Shown: positions 17,218-27,398 of the stretch, in pieces | Layout of the letters: each line of letters opens with the position of its first letter | Position numbering within the stretch: position 1 is the stretch's first letter | Source: Chloroflexota bacterium | GTDB taxonomy: Bacteria; Chloroflexota; Dormibacteria; Dormibacterales; Dormibacteraceae | DNA: 64,000 bases | Direction of reading: 5' to 3' | Assembly: GCA_005880695.1 (NCBI GenBank) | Contig: VBGR01000035.1 | Span: forward strand, 16,974 to 80,973 | Position numbers and translations under genes: made by a program | Notes under the pieces: generated by a model | Database searches by the model: none | The model's input: only the letters and a program-made list of their open reading frames with translations | What the model was told of the DNA's origin: nothing

Positions 17218-18252
17218 CTAGTTCCGGCCGAGCACTCTCGTGATGATCTCGGAGATGTTCGGACCGCCCCTGCCGAAGGGCAGCGAGCGCACCCGGTGCG
17301 CGTAGACCATGTCGGCGACTCGCGTGATGTGGTCGGCGCTCACCTCGGGCGCCTGCTCGTAGGCCGCCTCGGCCTGGGCCGCCCGCGAGCAGACCAGGTC
17401 GGCGCGATGGCCGTCGACCTCCAGAGCGATCGAGATCTCCGCGACGAGGGCCAGGATGTCGCGCGAGACCGCCACTTCAGGGAAGGTGGAGATGCCTTCC
17501 GCGATGCGGTCGCGGATCTCGTCCTCGGCCGGCTGGTGCTGGCTCGTGAACCGGGTCGGGTCGTCTTCCCAGGCCGCGCGCCGCTCCACGATTTCCACCC
17601 GCTGGTCGAGGTCGCGGATGCCTTCTACGTCCACGCAGAGCCCGAAGCGGTCGAGGAGCTGTGGTCGCAGCTCGCCTTCCTCCGGGTTCATGGTGCCGAC
17701 CAGGATGAAGCGCGCCGGATGCATGACCGAAACGCCCTCGCGCTCGACCACGTTGACGCCCATGGCGGCGGCGTCGAGGAGGACGTCGACGATGTGGTCG
17801 TCGAGCAGGTTGACCTCGTCGACGTAGAGGATGTTGCGATTCGCCTCGGCCAGCACGCCTGGCTCGAACCGGCGGGAGCCTTCGCGCAGCGCCGCTTCGA
17901 GGTCGATGGTGCCCACCACGCGGTCCTCTGATGCGTTTATCGGCAGCTCGACGACGCGCATCCGGCGGGTCGTCGCGGGAAGTTCCTCGCCGCGCCCCAC
18001 CCGTTCCTGGCAGTCGACGCAAAGCGACTCGCGGTCGGTGGGCAGACAACCGAAGTGGCAGCCAGCGACAACCTGCTGGACCGGCAGGAGCCGCGCCAGC
18101 GCGCGCACCGCGGTCGACTTGCCGGTGCCCTTCTCACCCCGGATCAAGACGCCACCGATCGATGGGTTGATGGCGTTCAGGACGAGCGCCATCTTCATGC
18201 GGTCCTGGCCGACGATGGCTGAGAAGGGGTAGGAGTAGCGCTCTAGTGCCAC
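17218..18252 (-). CDS. Magnesium-chelatase-type AAA+ ATPase, ChlI/BchI-like subunit
   Basis: 344-residue AAA+ protein of the ChlI/BchI/CobS-related group. N-terminal [21 protein letters not shown] leads to Walker [10 protein letters not shown] at 39-47, Walker B ILYVDE at 141-146 and the ChlI hallmark [23 protein letters not shown]. An insertion carries four Cys (65, 69, 78, 81; CxxxC and CxxC), which could bind metal or form disulfides. The ATPase would drive metal insertion into a tetrapyrrole together with ChlD and a large H/CobN-type subunit, which is not in this window. With no photosynthesis genes seen, cobalt chelation for B12 is at least as likely as magnesium. It follows chlD-like by 24 bases, same strand. 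Confidence 0.87.
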   Translation of the reverse strand: MALERYSYPFSAIVGQDRMKMALVLNAINPSIGGVLIRGEKGTGKSTAVRALARLLPVQQVVAGCHFGCLPTDRESLCVDCQERVGRGEELPATTRRMRVVELPINASEDRVVGTIDLEAALREGSRRFEPGVLAEANRNILYVDEVNLLDDHIVDVLLDAAAMGVNVVEREGVSVMHPARFILVGTMNPEEGELRPQLLDRFGLCVDVEGIRDLDQRVEIVERRAAWEDDPTRFTSQHQPAEDEIRDRIAEGISTFPEVAVSRDILALVAEISIALEVDGHRADLVCSRAAQAEAAYEQAPEVSADHITRVADMVYAHRVRSLPFGRGGPNISEIITRVLGRN

Positions 18253-18276
18253 GGGCTTTGAAGTCTAGCGATCGAT

Positions 18277-20364
18277 CTAGCCGCGGTTGAGCTGTCTCTC
18301 CACGGCCGACGCGATCTCGTCCCGAGAGAGGTCGAAGAGCCCGTAGTAGCGCGCGCCCATGCGCTGGGCGAGGTCGGCGCAGGCGTTGATGGCGTACGTC
18401 TGGTACATCGGCGCCACCCTGGCCAGGTGCTGGATCGAGGGCAGGTGGCTGAAGTCGCGCGCCGAGTCGATCACCAGCGTGTCGATCTTCTCCGCCTGGA
18501 TCATCGCGGCCACCTTCTGGGCCTCGACGAGCGGCTCCTCCTTGAACATCGAGATGTTGCCTCGCCCGTCGCTGATGAGGACGAGAAGCGGCCGGACCGT
18601 GGCGTCCCGCAGCGTCTCCGTCTTGATCACCTTGAGCCCGGCCAGCAGCCCGTGCGTCAGCGGTGTCGTGCCGCCCACCGAGAGCCTCTCCAACCGGCGC
18701 CGGGCGAGGGGCACGCTCGACGTCGGGCGGAGCACCACCTCGGCCGCCCGGTTCTTGAACACCACCACGGCGACGCGGTCGCGACGCACGTAGGCGTCCT
18801 GCAAGAGAGAGAGGATGGCGCCCTTGGTCGCCGCCATCCGCTGCTCGGCGTCCATCGAAGCGGAGGCGTCCACCACGAAGACGATCAGGTTGCCGGTCTT
18901 GCGCTCGCGAACCTTTTCCCGGAGGTCCGACCGCTCCAGCCGCATCCGCTCGCCGAGCTGGCGACCGCGGCGGACCTGGTGAGGCGCCGCCGCCCGGATT
19001 GTCGCGTCGACCGCAAGGTCGGTGATCTTCTCGCCGGTACGCGAGTGCACATAGCGCCCGCGCCGGTCGGCAGCTTCCGCCGTGGCCCGCTTGCCACCCT
19101 GCTTGCGAGGCCGTCGCTGCCGCGGCAGCTCGATCTTGCGGACGTCGAAGACGTCGCCCACGTCCGGGGAGGATTCGCTGCCCTGGCCGCCACCCGCGGA
19201 GGTGCCTTCGACAGTGCCTGTGGAGTCCTGGCCCGCCTCGCTCTGCGATGCCCGCTCCTCGACGCTGCCCTGCTGCTCCGACCCGCTCGCCGACTGCTGC
19301 TCACTGCTGCCGCGCGCCTCCGACTCGTCACCGGTCGCCTCCTCTTCCCTGCGCTCACCCTCGTTAGAGTCCCCCTTCTCGCGCCGGATCGGGTTCCGCG
19401 ACCTGTGCGCCAGAGCCAGCTCGGCCGCGTCGAAGATGTCGTCGCGGGTCGGCGACCGATGCTCACGGAAAGCCGCCAGGGCTCGGGCCGTGCGCTCGAC
19501 CACGAGGTCGGCGCGGTGGCCGGCGACGCCCGCCTCGACGCAGATCCGGCTGATCAGGCGGGCCTGGGCCGGTGTCGTAACGATCCCTGGCAGCGCTCGG
19601 CGCGCGCGCAGGAGGGCTGCGGTAAGCGCCGTGTCGGCATCGCGGAACTCGACCGCGAACGCCGCGTCGTGCTCGCGGTAAGCGCGCTCCCGCTCGACGA
19701 TCTCAACCCGGAGAGCGGGCTCACGGATGCCCTCGACATCGGCGCAGAGCCCGAAGCGGTCGAGCAGCTGCGGCCGCAGCTCGCCCTCCTCCGGATTCAT
19801 CGTGCCGACCAGGATGAACCGGGCCGGATGGACCACCGAGACGCCCTCGCGCTCGACGACGTTGACACCCATCGCGGCGGCGTCGAGGAGGACATCCACG
19901 ATGTGGTCGTCGAGGAGGTTGACCTCGTCCACATAAAGGAGGTTGCGGTTGGCCTCGGCCAGGACGCCGGGCTCGAAACGGCGGTGTCCATGCTGGAGAG
20001 CGGCCTCCAGGTCGATGCTCCCCACCACCCGGTCCTCCGACGCGTTGATCGGCAGCTCTACGACCCGCATGTGCCGGGCCGCCACCGGCAGCGGAGCGGC
20101 CTCGGCCCGCATCCGGCACTCCACACACAGCGCCTCCGGGAGGTCCGGATCGCAGCCGAAGTGGCACCCCTCGACCACGTGCTGCTCCGGCAGCAGCCGG
20201 GCCAGGCCCCGGACCGCCGTCGACTTGCCGGTCCCCCGCTCCCCGCGGATCAGGACACCGCCGATGGCGGGACTGATGGCGTTTGCCACCAAGGCCAGCT
20301 TCATCCGTTCCTGGCCGACGATGGCCGCGAACGGGTAGATCTCACGCTCGAGCTGGGTGGGCAT
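18277..20364 (-). CDS. Magnesium/cobalt-chelatase ChlD-like subunit (AAA+ plus vWA)
   Basis: 695 residues from ATG 20364. Longer starts only add low-complexity Arg-rich sequence. Residues 1 to about 340 are a ChlI-like AAA+ domain with Walker [10 protein letters not shown] at 41-49, the same four-Cys insertion as the neighbour, and Walker B LLYVDE. A highly acidic Ser/Glu/Gly linker follows (roughly 350-430). The C-terminal vWA domain has the MIDAS motif DASAS at 499-503, GGTTPLTHG and LISDGRGN. Unlike many ChlD proteins the ATPase motifs look intact. It should bridge the ATPase ring and the catalytic chelatase subunit. It shares long stretches of near-identical DNA with the next gene, so the two arose by tandem duplication. 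Confidence 0.87.
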   Translation of the reverse strand: MPTQLEREIYPFAAIVGQERMKLALVANAISPAIGGVLIRGERGTGKSTAVRGLARLLPEQHVVEGCHFGCDPDLPEALCVECRMRAEAAPLPVAARHMRVVELPINASEDRVVGSIDLEAALQHGHRRFEPGVLAEANRNLLYVDEVNLLDDHIVDVLLDAAAMGVNVVEREGVSVVHPARFILVGTMNPEEGELRPQLLDRFGLCADVEGIREPALRVEIVERERAYREHDAAFAVEFRDADTALTAALLRARRALPGIVTTPAQARLISRICVEAGVAGHRADLVVERTARALAAFREHRSPTRDDIFDAAELALAHRSRNPIRREKGDSNEGERREEEATGDESEARGSSEQQSASGSEQQGSVEERASQSEAGQDSTGTVEGTSAGGGQGSESSPDVGDVFDVRKIELPRQRRPRKQGGKRATAEAADRRGRYVHSRTGEKITDLAVDATIRAAAPHQVRRGRQLGERMRLERSDLREKVRERKTGNLIVFVVDASASMDAEQRMAATKGAILSLLQDAYVRRDRVAVVVFKNRAAEVVLRPTSSVPLARRRLERLSVGGTTPLTHGLLAGLKVIKTETLRDATVRPLLVLISDGRGNISMFKEEPLVEAQKVAAMIQAEKIDTLVIDSARDFSHLPSIQHLARVAPMYQTYAINACADLAQRMGARYYGLFDLSRDEIASAVERQLNRG

Positions 20365-20597
20365 GCCGATCAAGCCTACCCACGTGGTGCGGCGGCGACC
20401 ACGGGACGAGCAGATCGCGGCAGGCGGCCGGAGGCCCCGGTCTGGGCGTCGCTGCCACGACAGGGGTGGTCCGAGGCGCAATGCGTCGTCGGACGCCTGA
20501 GCACTCGGGCCGGGCCCCCTAACACCGGCAGCGGCGTCCAGAGCCGATGGGATGCCGGCCCGTGGCCGCCGCCTCACCACATACCCTCGGAGGCTGA

Positions 20598-21719
20598 ATG
20601 AGGCGCGTCGTAACGGTTTCGCTCGCAGCTTTCGTGGTCCTCGGGATGCCGGACGGCGCCCTCGGAGTGGCCTGGCCCTCGATCCGCCACGACCTTGGCC
20701 TGCCACTCTCGGCCCTCGGCCTCCTGCTGCTGGCGAGCCTGGCCGGGTTCCTCCTGGTCAGCTCGCCCAGCGGGCGTCTGGCCCGGCGCTTCGGAACCAG
20801 GCAGCTGCTTCTCGCGGCCACAGGGGTCGGAGCTCTCGGCCTGGCGATCGTCGGAGTCAGTCCGGGCCTCGCCTCGCTCGTGCTCGCCTCCTTCCTGATC
20901 GGGCTCGCGGCCGGCGGGATCGATCCCGGCATCAACGCCTACATGGCGCTGCGTCATGGCGCTGGCCTGATGAACCTTCTGCACGCCGCCTACGGCGTCG
21001 GGGCCGTGCTCGGTCCCCTGCTGGTGACTGCCCTGATCGCCCGTCAGCTGAGCTGGCGCTGGGCCTACGCGGTCCTGGCAGCCGCGTACCTGGGAATGGT
21101 TCTGGTCACCTGCATCACCAGCGGCTGGCGGCCGCTCGCCGACCCAGGCGAGGTGCCAGGCCGGACGCCCCTGGCCTCGCCGACGCTCTGGCTGGCGGCC
21201 GCGACTTTCTTCTTCTGCACCGGCCTTGAGGTGGGAGCGGGCGCCTGGTCCTTCAGCCTGCTGACCCAATCTCGCGGCCTACCCGCGGCGGTCGCCGGTC
21301 TGCTCGTCGCGGGCTACTGGGCGGCGTTCACCGGCGCCCGGATGCTGGCTGCCGTGGCCAGCGCCAGGTTCGGACCGGGTGGACTGCTGCGCCTTAGCCT
21401 CTGGCTGACGGTCGGCGCAACCGCCGCCTTCTGGTGGACGCCCTTTGCCCTCCCCCTGGTGGGCTTCGGCGTTGCCGCCATCTTTCCCGCCCTGGTCTCC
21501 CTGACGCCGTCCCGGCTCGGCCGCGCCGGAACGCCCTCCGCCGTCGGCTACCAGCACGCGGCCGCGGTTCTCGGTGGGGCGGTCATCCCGGCTCTCGCGG
21601 GCGTCCTCTTTCAGAGCTCGACCATCGAGCTGCTGGGGCCGCTTCTCTTCGGCCTGGCCCTGGTCGTGGTCGCCCTCGACCTGCTGCTCGGTCGCTACTC
21701 CTCGGCCATGAAGGGGTAG
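20598..21719 (+). CDS. MFS transporter
   Basis: 373 residues with about twelve predicted membrane helices. N-terminal [23 protein letters not shown] and the loop [13 protein letters not shown] after helix 2 are typical of major facilitator proteins; [13 protein letters not shown] and [17 protein letters not shown] fit the sugar/drug (FucP- or YfkF-like) branch. The substrate cannot be read from sequence. A 233-base spacer separates it from the divergent chelatase gene; I saw no clear riboswitch in it. Its last 25 bases overlap convergent pruA. Confidence 0.85.
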   Translation: MRRVVTVSLAAFVVLGMPDGALGVAWPSIRHDLGLPLSALGLLLLASLAGFLLVSSPSGRLARRFGTRQLLLAATGVGALGLAIVGVSPGLASLVLASFLIGLAAGGIDPGINAYMALRHGAGLMNLLHAAYGVGAVLGPLLVTALIARQLSWRWAYAVLAAAYLGMVLVTCITSGWRPLADPGEVPGRTPLASPTLWLAAATFFFCTGLEVGAGAWSFSLLTQSRGLPAAVAGLLVAGYWAAFTGARMLAAVASARFGPGGLLRLSLWLTVGATAAFWWTPFALPLVGFGVAAIFPALVSLTPSRLGRAGTPSAVGYQHAAAVLGGAVIPALAGVLFQSSTIELLGPLLFGLALVVVALDLLLGRYSSAMKG

Positions 21720-23329
21720 CGGTAGTCCGCCGGCGGGACGTACGTCTCCTTGATCGCTCTGGCGCTGATCCAGCGGATCAGGTTCAAGAAGGACCCCGCT
21801 TTGTCGTTCGTCCCGGAGGCGCGCCCGCCACCGAAAGGCTGCAGGCCGACCACGGCGCCCGTCGGCTTGTCGTTCACGTAGAAGTTGCCGGCGGCATTGC
21901 GCAGCTTGTCGGCCGCGAGTGTGATGGCGCTCCGGTCGGTCGCGAAGACGGCGCCGGTCAGCCCATAGGGGCTCGTCCGGTCGCAGAGGTCGAGGGTCTC
22001 CTCGAAACGTCCGTCGGGATAGGGGTAGACGGTCAGGATCGGGCCGAACAGCTCCTCTTTGAGAAGCCGGAATCCAGGGTCGGTCGTCTCCACGACCGTC
22101 GGCCGCACGAACCAGCCCACGCTGTCGTCGGTCTCGCCGCCGGCGATGATCCGCGCCTCTTTCGAGGTCCGAGCGAATTCAATCGCCGCGCGGTGTTTCT
22201 CGAATGCACCCCGATCGATGACGGCGCCCATGAAGTTGCGGAAGTCTGCCACGTCGCCCTGCCGGATGCCGTCCACCTCGGCTGCCAGCTCAGGCTGCAG
22301 CGACTTCCACATCGCCGCCGGCACGTAGGCACGGGAAGCCGCTGAGCACTTCTGGCCCTGGTACTCGAAGGCACCCCTGACCAGCGCCGTCCGCAGGGCC
22401 GCCACGTCGGCCGACTCGTGCGCCACCACGAAGTCCTTCCCGCCGGTCTCGCCGACCAGCCGTGGATAGCTGCGGTAGCCATCGATCCGCTGCCCCACGC
22501 GCTTCCACATCTCGTGGAAGACGCCGGTCGAGCCGGTGAAGTGGATTCCTGCCAGGTCCGGGTGGGCCAGCACCTGCTCGGAGATCTCCGCCGCGCTGCC
22601 GCTCACCAGGTTGATGACTCCGGGCGGCAGGCCCGCTTCCTCGAGCAGCCGCATGAGGAAGTGGGCGGCGAGCAGCGTCTGGGTGGCCGGCTTGAAGACC
22701 ACCACGTTGCCGAGCAGGGCAGGTGCGGTGGGAAGGTTCCCCATGATCGACGTGAAGTTGAAAGGCGTGACCGCGAAGACGAAGCCTTCCAGCGGCCGGT
22801 ACTCCAGCCGGTTCCAGGCGGTCGCGTCGTTGGCGGGCTGCTGCGCCAGCAGCTCGTCGGCGAAGAAGGCGTTGTAGCGCCAGAAGTCGATCAGCTCGCA
22901 GGCGGCGTCGATCTCGGCCTGGTGCGCTGTCTTGCTCTGGCCGAGCATGGTGGCCGCGTTGACGGTGTCCCGCCAGGGCCCGGCCAGCAGGGCGGCGGCG
23001 CGCAGGAAGACCGCGGCCCGCGCCTCGAAGGGTGTGCGTGCCCAGGCGGCGCGTGCGGCCAGCGCAGCCTCGATCGCGGCCTCTACATCCGGTGGCTTCC
23101 CGATGGCGTACTCGGCGATCACGAGCTCGTGCCGGTGCGGCGCTGTGAGCGAGCCCGGCTGGCCACCGTTGCGGCGTTCGCCGCCGATTACCATCGGGAT
23201 CTCGGTCCGGGCGTCCGTGAGCTCGGCCAGCCGAGCCTTCAGGCTCGCTCGGTGGGGACTGCCGGGCTCGTACGCACGGACGGGTTCGTTGTAGGGCTTG
23301 GGGACCCGAAAGTGGCCATCAGCGCTCAT
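21695..23329 (-). CDS. pruA: L-glutamate gamma-semialdehyde (delta-1-pyrroline-5-carboxylate) dehydrogenase
   Basis: 544 residues from ATG 23329, aldehyde dehydrogenase superfamily, oxidising glutamate semialdehyde to glutamate in proline catabolism with NAD+. N-terminal FRVPKPYNEPV and the catalytic GQKCSAASR with Cys328, general-base Glu in VGETGGKDFVV, and the C-terminal QPFGGGRASGTNDKAG identify the eukaryotic-mitochondrial-like P5CDH branch. An in-frame TTG 18 bases upstream is less likely than the ATG. Proline dehydrogenase is not in the window. Malate dehydrogenase lies upstream on the same strand with a 94-base gap. Confidence 0.93.
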   Translation of the reverse strand: MSADGHFRVPKPYNEPVRAYEPGSPHRASLKARLAELTDARTEIPMVIGGERRNGGQPGSLTAPHRHELVIAEYAIGKPPDVEAAIEAALAARAAWARTPFEARAAVFLRAAALLAGPWRDTVNAATMLGQSKTAHQAEIDAACELIDFWRYNAFFADELLAQQPANDATAWNRLEYRPLEGFVFAVTPFNFTSIMGNLPTAPALLGNVVVFKPATQTLLAAHFLMRLLEEAGLPPGVINLVSGSAAEISEQVLAHPDLAGIHFTGSTGVFHEMWKRVGQRIDGYRSYPRLVGETGGKDFVVAHESADVAALRTALVRGAFEYQGQKCSAASRAYVPAAMWKSLQPELAAEVDGIRQGDVADFRNFMGAVIDRGAFEKHRAAIEFARTSKEARIIAGGETDDSVGWFVRPTVVETTDPGFRLLKEELFGPILTVYPYPDGRFEETLDLCDRTSPYGLTGAVFATDRSAITLAADKLRNAAGNFYVNDKPTGAVVGLQPFGGGRASGTNDKAGSFLNLIRWISARAIKETYVPPADYRYPFMAEE

Positions 23330-23423
23330 CGGGACGTTTGGGCGCAAACGCGCGGAATTCCGATTGGAATTTCGCCTTTCCGGCGCCAGACGTGCGGAAA
23401 ACTCGTGCAGCCGGGAGAAGCGC

Positions 23424-24413
23424 TCATCGGCTGGGAACGAGGTCGCGGACGAGGTCGCGTTCCTGGATCAGCTCCTCGGTGGTGAGGCGGATCTTCTCTT
23501 TCGCGAAGGCGTCGTGCTGAAGACCCTCCACGACCTGCCAGCGCTGGCCGTCGCTCTGTACCGGGAACCCGAATTGGAGCCCCTCGGGGACTCCATACTC
23601 GCCCCGGCTGGCCACGGCCACGGACGTCCAGTCGCCCGGGGGCGTGCCGCCGTGGAGGCTCTGGACGCAGTCGATGGCCGCATTGGCGGCGCTCCCCGCG
23701 GAGGAGGCGCCGCGGGCCTCGATGACCGCCGCCCCGCGCTTTTGCACGGTCGTGATGAACTCGGTCTCCAGCCAGTGGCGATCATCGATCACGTCGAGCG
23801 CGGGGCGACCGCCGATCCTGGCGTTTTCGAAGTCCGGGAACTGGGTTGTCGAATGGTTGCCCCAGATCGCCAGGTTGCTGACCTCGGCGACCGGTTGGGC
23901 CGCTTTATGGGCGAGCTGCGACTTGGCTCGGTTCTCGTCGAGACGTGTCATGGCGAACCAGCGGTCGGCGGGCAGCTCAGGCGCGTTCTCGCGCGCGATC
24001 AGGCAGTTTGTGTTGCACGGGTTGCCGACCACCAGGACCCGCACGTCCGCAGCCGCGCGGGCCGCGATGGCTCGCCCCTGCGGCCCGAAGATGCCGCCGT
24101 TGACCGCCAGCAGGTCGCTCCGCTCCATGCCCTGCTTGCGCGGAACCGAGCCGACCAGCAAAGCCCAGGAGCAGCTCTTGAAGGCCTCCTCGGTATTGGC
24201 GGTGAGCACCATGTCGGCCAGGAGCGGAAAAGCGCAGTCGTCGAGCTCCATGGCGACGCCTTCCAGGGTCTTCATCGCCGGCTCGATCTCGAGCATGCGC
24301 AGCACGATCGGCTGGTTCGGACCGAGCAGCTGGCCGGAGGCGATCCGGAAGACCAGGGAGTAGCCGATCTGGCCGGCGGCGCCGGTCACTGTGACCTGGA
24401 TGGGAGCGGGCAT
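23424..24413 (-). CDS. mdh: Malate dehydrogenase
   Basis: NAD(P)-dependent interconversion of malate and oxaloacetate in the citric acid cycle. 329 residues, with N-terminal [12 protein letters not shown] (8-20) binding the cofactor, R92 and R98 in PRKQGMER, R157 in TRLDENR, and catalytic His187 in IWGNHSTTQ. Insertions and length match the cytosolic/MDH1-like bacterial group and not the LDH-like group. A strong GAGGAGG ribosome-binding site precedes ATG 24413. Confidence 0.95.
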   Translation of the reverse strand: MPAPIQVTVTGAAGQIGYSLVFRIASGQLLGPNQPIVLRMLEIEPAMKTLEGVAMELDDCAFPLLADMVLTANTEEAFKSCSWALLVGSVPRKQGMERSDLLAVNGGIFGPQGRAIAARAAADVRVLVVGNPCNTNCLIARENAPELPADRWFAMTRLDENRAKSQLAHKAAQPVAEVSNLAIWGNHSTTQFPDFENARIGGRPALDVIDDRHWLETEFITTVQKRGAAVIEARGASSAGSAANAAIDCVQSLHGGTPPGDWTSVAVASRGEYGVPEGLQFGFPVQSDGQRWQVVEGLQHDAFAKEKIRLTTEELIQERDLVRDLVPSR

Positions 24414-24459
24414 CTGGACCTCCTCAGCGTTTGGGGATCTGCCTTCCCATTCTCCGCCG

Positions 24460-25272
24460 TCAGTAGGTCTCGGTCTCGAAGACCTCAGACGAGGCGAGCC
24501 GGCGGGCGAAAGTGAGGAAGCCGGTGTGGGCGACCATGCGATGGTCGGGGCGGGTGCTCCGGCCCTTGATCGTCCAGCCCCGGAGCAGGATCTCGACGGT
24601 CTGGATCAAGCCGAATCCGCCGTGGTCACGCAGCGACGCGGCCAGCCGCTCGACCTGGCTCACGTTCGGGCAGTGGACGAAGAGGATGCCGCCGGCGCGG
24701 AGCGCGGCCGCAAAGGCGGGGATCGCGCGCCAGGGCTCGGGCAGGTCGAGGAGGGCGCGGTCGAAGGGCTCGGCCTCCGAGATGCCTTCGTAGACGTCGC
24801 CGAGCTTGAGCTCCAGGTTGGGAGGGCTGCCCTGCAGCGCCTCCTCGACCGCGGTCCTGGACGCGGCCAGGAAGTCCTCTCGCACCTCGTAGGAGACGAC
24901 CTGACCTGTCGGCCCCACCGCGCGCAGCGCAGCGATGGTCAGCGCACCCGTGCCGGACCCCGCTTCGAGGACGCGCGCACCTGGATAGAGGTCGGCGAGG
25001 ACCACGATCGCTCCCAGGTCCTTCGGGTAGATCGGCTGGGCCGCGCGCTTGCGGACCTCCACCCACTCGGCGAAGGTCGGGCGGAGCGCCAACAGGCGGA
25101 CTCCCGAGGCGGTCGCCACGATTGTGCCGTCGAGCTGGCCGATCAGGTCGTCGTGCCGCACCGAGCCGCTGTGCAGCGAGTACGCCGCACCGGCTTTCAG
25201 GGTGACCTGGTAGACGCGGCCGGCGCGATCGTGCAGGAGGACGAGGTCGCCCGCCTGCAGAGGGCCGCTCAA
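24460..25272 (-). CDS. trmI: tRNA (adenine-58-N1)-methyltransferase
   Basis: 270 residues from a TTG at 25272 whose TTGA overlaps the upstream methyltransferase stop by four bases. A longer frame to 25509 is only overlap with that gene. An N-terminal beta barrel ([21 protein letters not shown]) precedes the Rossmann methyltransferase domain: [25 protein letters not shown] at about 83-107 contains the SAM motif, and [11 protein letters not shown] carries the catalytic Asp. The family methylates A58 in the T-loop of tRNA. Translational coupling to the UbiE-like gene is clear. Confidence 0.9.
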   Translation of the reverse strand: MSGPLQAGDLVLLHDRAGRVYQVTLKAGAAYSLHSGSVRHDDLIGQLDGTIVATASGVRLLALRPTFAEWVEVRKRAAQPIYPKDLGAIVVLADLYPGARVLEAGSGTGALTIAALRAVGPTGQVVSYEVREDFLAASRTAVEEALQGSPPNLELKLGDVYEGISEAEPFDRALLDLPEPWRAIPAFAAALRAGGILFVHCPNVSQVERLAASLRDHGGFGLIQTVEILLRGWTIKGRSTRPDHRMVAHTGFLTFARRLASSEVFETETY

Positions 25273-26027
25273 GGCTTGACCGCGCGGATCTCGGCGTGCC
25301 AGTAGGCGTGCCAGAGCTTGCCGGCCCGCCGCTCCGGACGGAGCGCCGCACGGGCTCTGCCGCCTGCAGTCTCGATCGGGACCGCGAGCTCCGCCAGCCG
25401 TGCCGCCGGAACCCCGATCCGTAGGTTCCAAGCCTCGAAGTCCCAGTCCAGCTCGCGGCGGCGAACCAGGTCGACGCGAAACCCAGCCCCGCGGAGCCGC
25501 CGCTTCCACTCCTCGAGCGTGTAGCTGCGGACGTGGCTGGGATCGCGGAGCATCTCGACCTGGTGGAGCACCTCCCTGGCGGCCGGGGGCGGCGAGCAGT
25601 CGACGAAGACGGCCCGGCCTTGCGGCTTCAGCACGCGATATGCCTCACGCAGGGCGAGATCGAGGTCCAGGAAATGATGGGGCGCCGCCCGCACCGTGTA
25701 GAGGTCGAAAGAGGCGTCCGGAAACGGGAGCTGCTGGGCGTCTCCCACCACCCACTCGACGTTCGCGACGCCGCGCTCGGCGGCCAGGCGCCGGGCCTGG
25801 TCCAGCATCTCCGGCGTCAGGTCGAGGCCGACCACCCTGGCGACGTGCGGGGCCAGCGCAAACGCCGTGTTTCCGGTGCCGGTGGCCACATCCAGCACCA
25901 CGTCGGTGGGCTGAGGGACGGCCAGCGCGACCACCTCATCCAGCAGCGCCGAGTCGGCGTGAAACGCCGAAGTCACATAATTCGCAGCGTTCCGCGCGAA
26001 TCTCGCGCGCACGTCCTCCCTGCTCAT
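25269..26027 (-). CDS. Class I SAM-dependent methyltransferase, UbiE/YcgJ-like
   Basis: 252 residues. SAM-binding motif VLDVATGTGNTAFAL at about 43-57, acidic loop VGLDLTPEML, then GDAQQLPFPDASFDLYTVR and HHFLDLDLALREAYRVLKPQG, the usual Methyltransf_11 order. An N-terminal RFARNAANYVTSAFH segment resembles menaquinone/ubiquinone methyltransferases, but key UbiE features are not complete, so the substrate is open. It is divergent from osmC, with only 14 bases between start codons. Confidence 0.82.
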   Translation of the reverse strand: MSREDVRARFARNAANYVTSAFHADSALLDEVVALAVPQPTDVVLDVATGTGNTAFALAPHVARVVGLDLTPEMLDQARRLAAERGVANVEWVVGDAQQLPFPDASFDLYTVRAAPHHFLDLDLALREAYRVLKPQGRAVFVDCSPPPAAREVLHQVEMLRDPSHVRSYTLEEWKRRLRGAGFRVDLVRRRELDWDFEAWNLRIGVPAARLAELAVPIETAGGRARAALRPERRAGKLWHAYWHAEIRAVKP

Positions 26028-26041
26028 CGCGGAAAAACATC

Positions 26042-26458
26042 ATGCAGAAAGCCGTCGCCCGCTGGGCGGGCAGCAAGGTCCAGTTCGAGGTCACCGGCAA
26101 ATCCGGGCACAAGGTAACGGTGGACGAGCCGCCCAGCTTTGGCGAGGACTCGGGCATGCGTCCGACGGAACTGCTCCTGGGAGCTCTCGGCTCCTGCACG
26201 GGCATCAACGCGGTGCTCCTTCTGAACAAGTTCAAGCAGCCGTTCAAGTCGCTCGAGGTCGAGGTGGAGGGGGACCAGCAGGACGACTGGCCGCACGCAT
26301 TCACCGAGATCAGGATCACCTTCGTGATCGGCTGGGACGGAAAGCACGACAAGCAGCTCGTCGAATCAGCGCTCGACATGGCTTGCAACAAGTACTGCCC
26401 GGTGGACGCCACGCTCACCCACGGGACCCAGATCAAGCACAAACAAAAAGACGCCTGA
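26042..26458 (+). CDS. OsmC-family peroxiredoxin-like protein
   Basis: 138 residues from ATG 26042; an apparent longer frame is antisense read-through of the methyltransferase. The OsmC fold reduces organic hydroperoxides with a pair of Cys: Cys52 in GALGSCTGIN and Cys119 in CNKYCPVDATL are in the expected places (Cys115 is extra). PTELLLGALGSC is the family signature. Followed by a hairpin and T-run at 26460-26495. Belongs to the YhfA-like branch by length and sequence feel. Confidence 0.9.
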   Translation: MQKAVARWAGSKVQFEVTGKSGHKVTVDEPPSFGEDSGMRPTELLLGALGSCTGINAVLLLNKFKQPFKSLEVEVEGDQQDDWPHAFTEIRITFVIGWDGKHDKQLVESALDMACNKYCPVDATLTHGTQIKHKQKDA

Positions 26459-26459
26459 G

Positions 26460-26495
26460 CCGGGTCTGGAGCCCGGAGCGGGGCGCCGCCTTTTT
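26460..26495 (+). terminator. Candidate intrinsic terminator after osmC
   Basis: A CCGGG/CCCGG hairpin (26460-26464 with 26472-26476) is followed by a second GC-rich palindromic stretch and then TTTTT at 26491-26495. It separates osmC from the nuo operon. The stem next to the T-run is short, so confidence is moderate. Confidence 0.45.
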
Positions 26496-26517
26496 CCAAT
26501 ACTGCCCTTGGTAAAAT
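26488..26517 (+). promoter_or_regulatory. Weak candidate promoter for the nuo operon
   Basis: TAAAAT at 26512-26517 is a good -10 hexamer, about 45 bases before the nuoA start. The best -35 (GCCTTT, 18 bases upstream) is poor. The same TAAAAT is used in the stronger nrdJ promoter at 50355. Confidence 0.35.
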
Positions 26518-26562
26518 CGGCCCAGTCCCCCAGTCGAACTCTTCACGAGGGCCTGCCAGGAC

Positions 26563-26919
26563 TTGATTTCCGACTACGTCCCGCTTCTGATCTTCCTGGT
26601 CATCAGCTTCCTGGTGGTCGGGGCGCTGGTCACCGCTTCTTTTCTGATCGGACCGTCCAAACCGAACCAGCGCAAGCTTCAGGTCTACGAGTCCGGCATC
26701 GTCCCCACCACGCCTGCCCGCCACCGCCTCTCGGTCCGCTTCTACCTGACCGCGATGCTCTTCATCATCTTCGACGTCGAAGCCGTCTTCTTCTATCCCT
26801 GGGCGGTTCTGCTCCACGTCCTCCGCTGGTACGGCATCGCTGAGATGTTCGTGTTCATGCTCGTTCTGCTCGTGGCCCTCGCCCACATCTGGCGCAAGGG
26901 AGGGCTCGAGTGGGAGTAG
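26563..26919 (+). CDS. nuoA: NADH-quinone oxidoreductase subunit A
   Basis: 118-residue membrane subunit of complex I with three helices. [39 protein letters not shown] is the family hallmark, with the conserved FDVE acidic motif in helix 2. TTG 26563 is the start; the protein begins [12 protein letters not shown]. First gene of a 14-gene operon; overlaps nuoB by ten bases. The usual ESG loop Cys is replaced: the loop reads YESGI. Confidence 0.93.
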   Translation: MISDYVPLLIFLVISFLVVGALVTASFLIGPSKPNQRKLQVYESGIVPTTPARHRLSVRFYLTAMLFIIFDVEAVFFYPWAVLLHVLRWYGIAEMFVFMLVLLVALAHIWRKGGLEWE

Positions 26920-27398
26920 ACGAACTTGTCGGACAGCTCGGGGACAACGTGATCACGACCACCATCTCCCGGGTGGTGAGCTGGGGCCGCGCCAACTCCG
27001 TCTGGCCGGCTCAGTTCGGGCTGGCCTGCTGTGCGATCGAGATGATGCACATCGCCGGAGCGCGAATGGACGTGGGCCGCTTCGGGTCTGAGGCGTTCCG
27101 GGCCTCGCCCCGCCAGTCCGACCTCATGATCGTGGCGGGCCGCGTCTCCCAGAAGATGGCCCCCGTCCTGCGCATGGTCTACGACCAGATGCCGGATCCG
27201 AAATGGGTGATCTCGCAGGGCGCCTGCGCCTCCACTGGCGGCGTCTTCAACAACTACGCGCTGCTGCAGGGCGTCGACAAGATCGTCCCGGTCGACGTCT
27301 ACGTGCCCGGCTGCCCGCCCCGCCCGGAGGACCTCCTGAACGCGATCATGATCTTGCAGGAGCGGATCAAGGCCCGCGGGATAGCGCCCCGCCCGTGA
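26910..27398 (+). CDS. nuoB: NADH-quinone oxidoreductase subunit B
   Basis: 162 residues. Holds the terminal [4Fe-4S] cluster N2 that donates electrons to quinone; ligands Cys40, Cys41, Cys106 and Cys135 are all present ([27 protein letters not shown]). Peripheral arm, contacts NuoD and NuoH. GTG start overlaps nuoA; the stop overlaps the nuoC start as GTGA. Confidence 0.95.
   Translation: MGVDELVGQLGDNVITTTISRVVSWGRANSVWPAQFGLACCAIEMMHIAGARMDVGRFGSEAFRASPRQSDLMIVAGRVSQKMAPVLRMVYDQMPDPKWVISQGACASTGGVFNNYALLQGVDKIVPVDVYVPGCPPRPEDLLNAIMILQERIKARGIAPRP

Noticed and set aside
20365..20597. Possible cobalamin riboswitch upstream of the chelatase-like genes or the MFS gene
   Set aside because: The spacer is GC-rich and contains GCCAC-like bits, but I could not assemble the B12-box and core elements in order on either strand.
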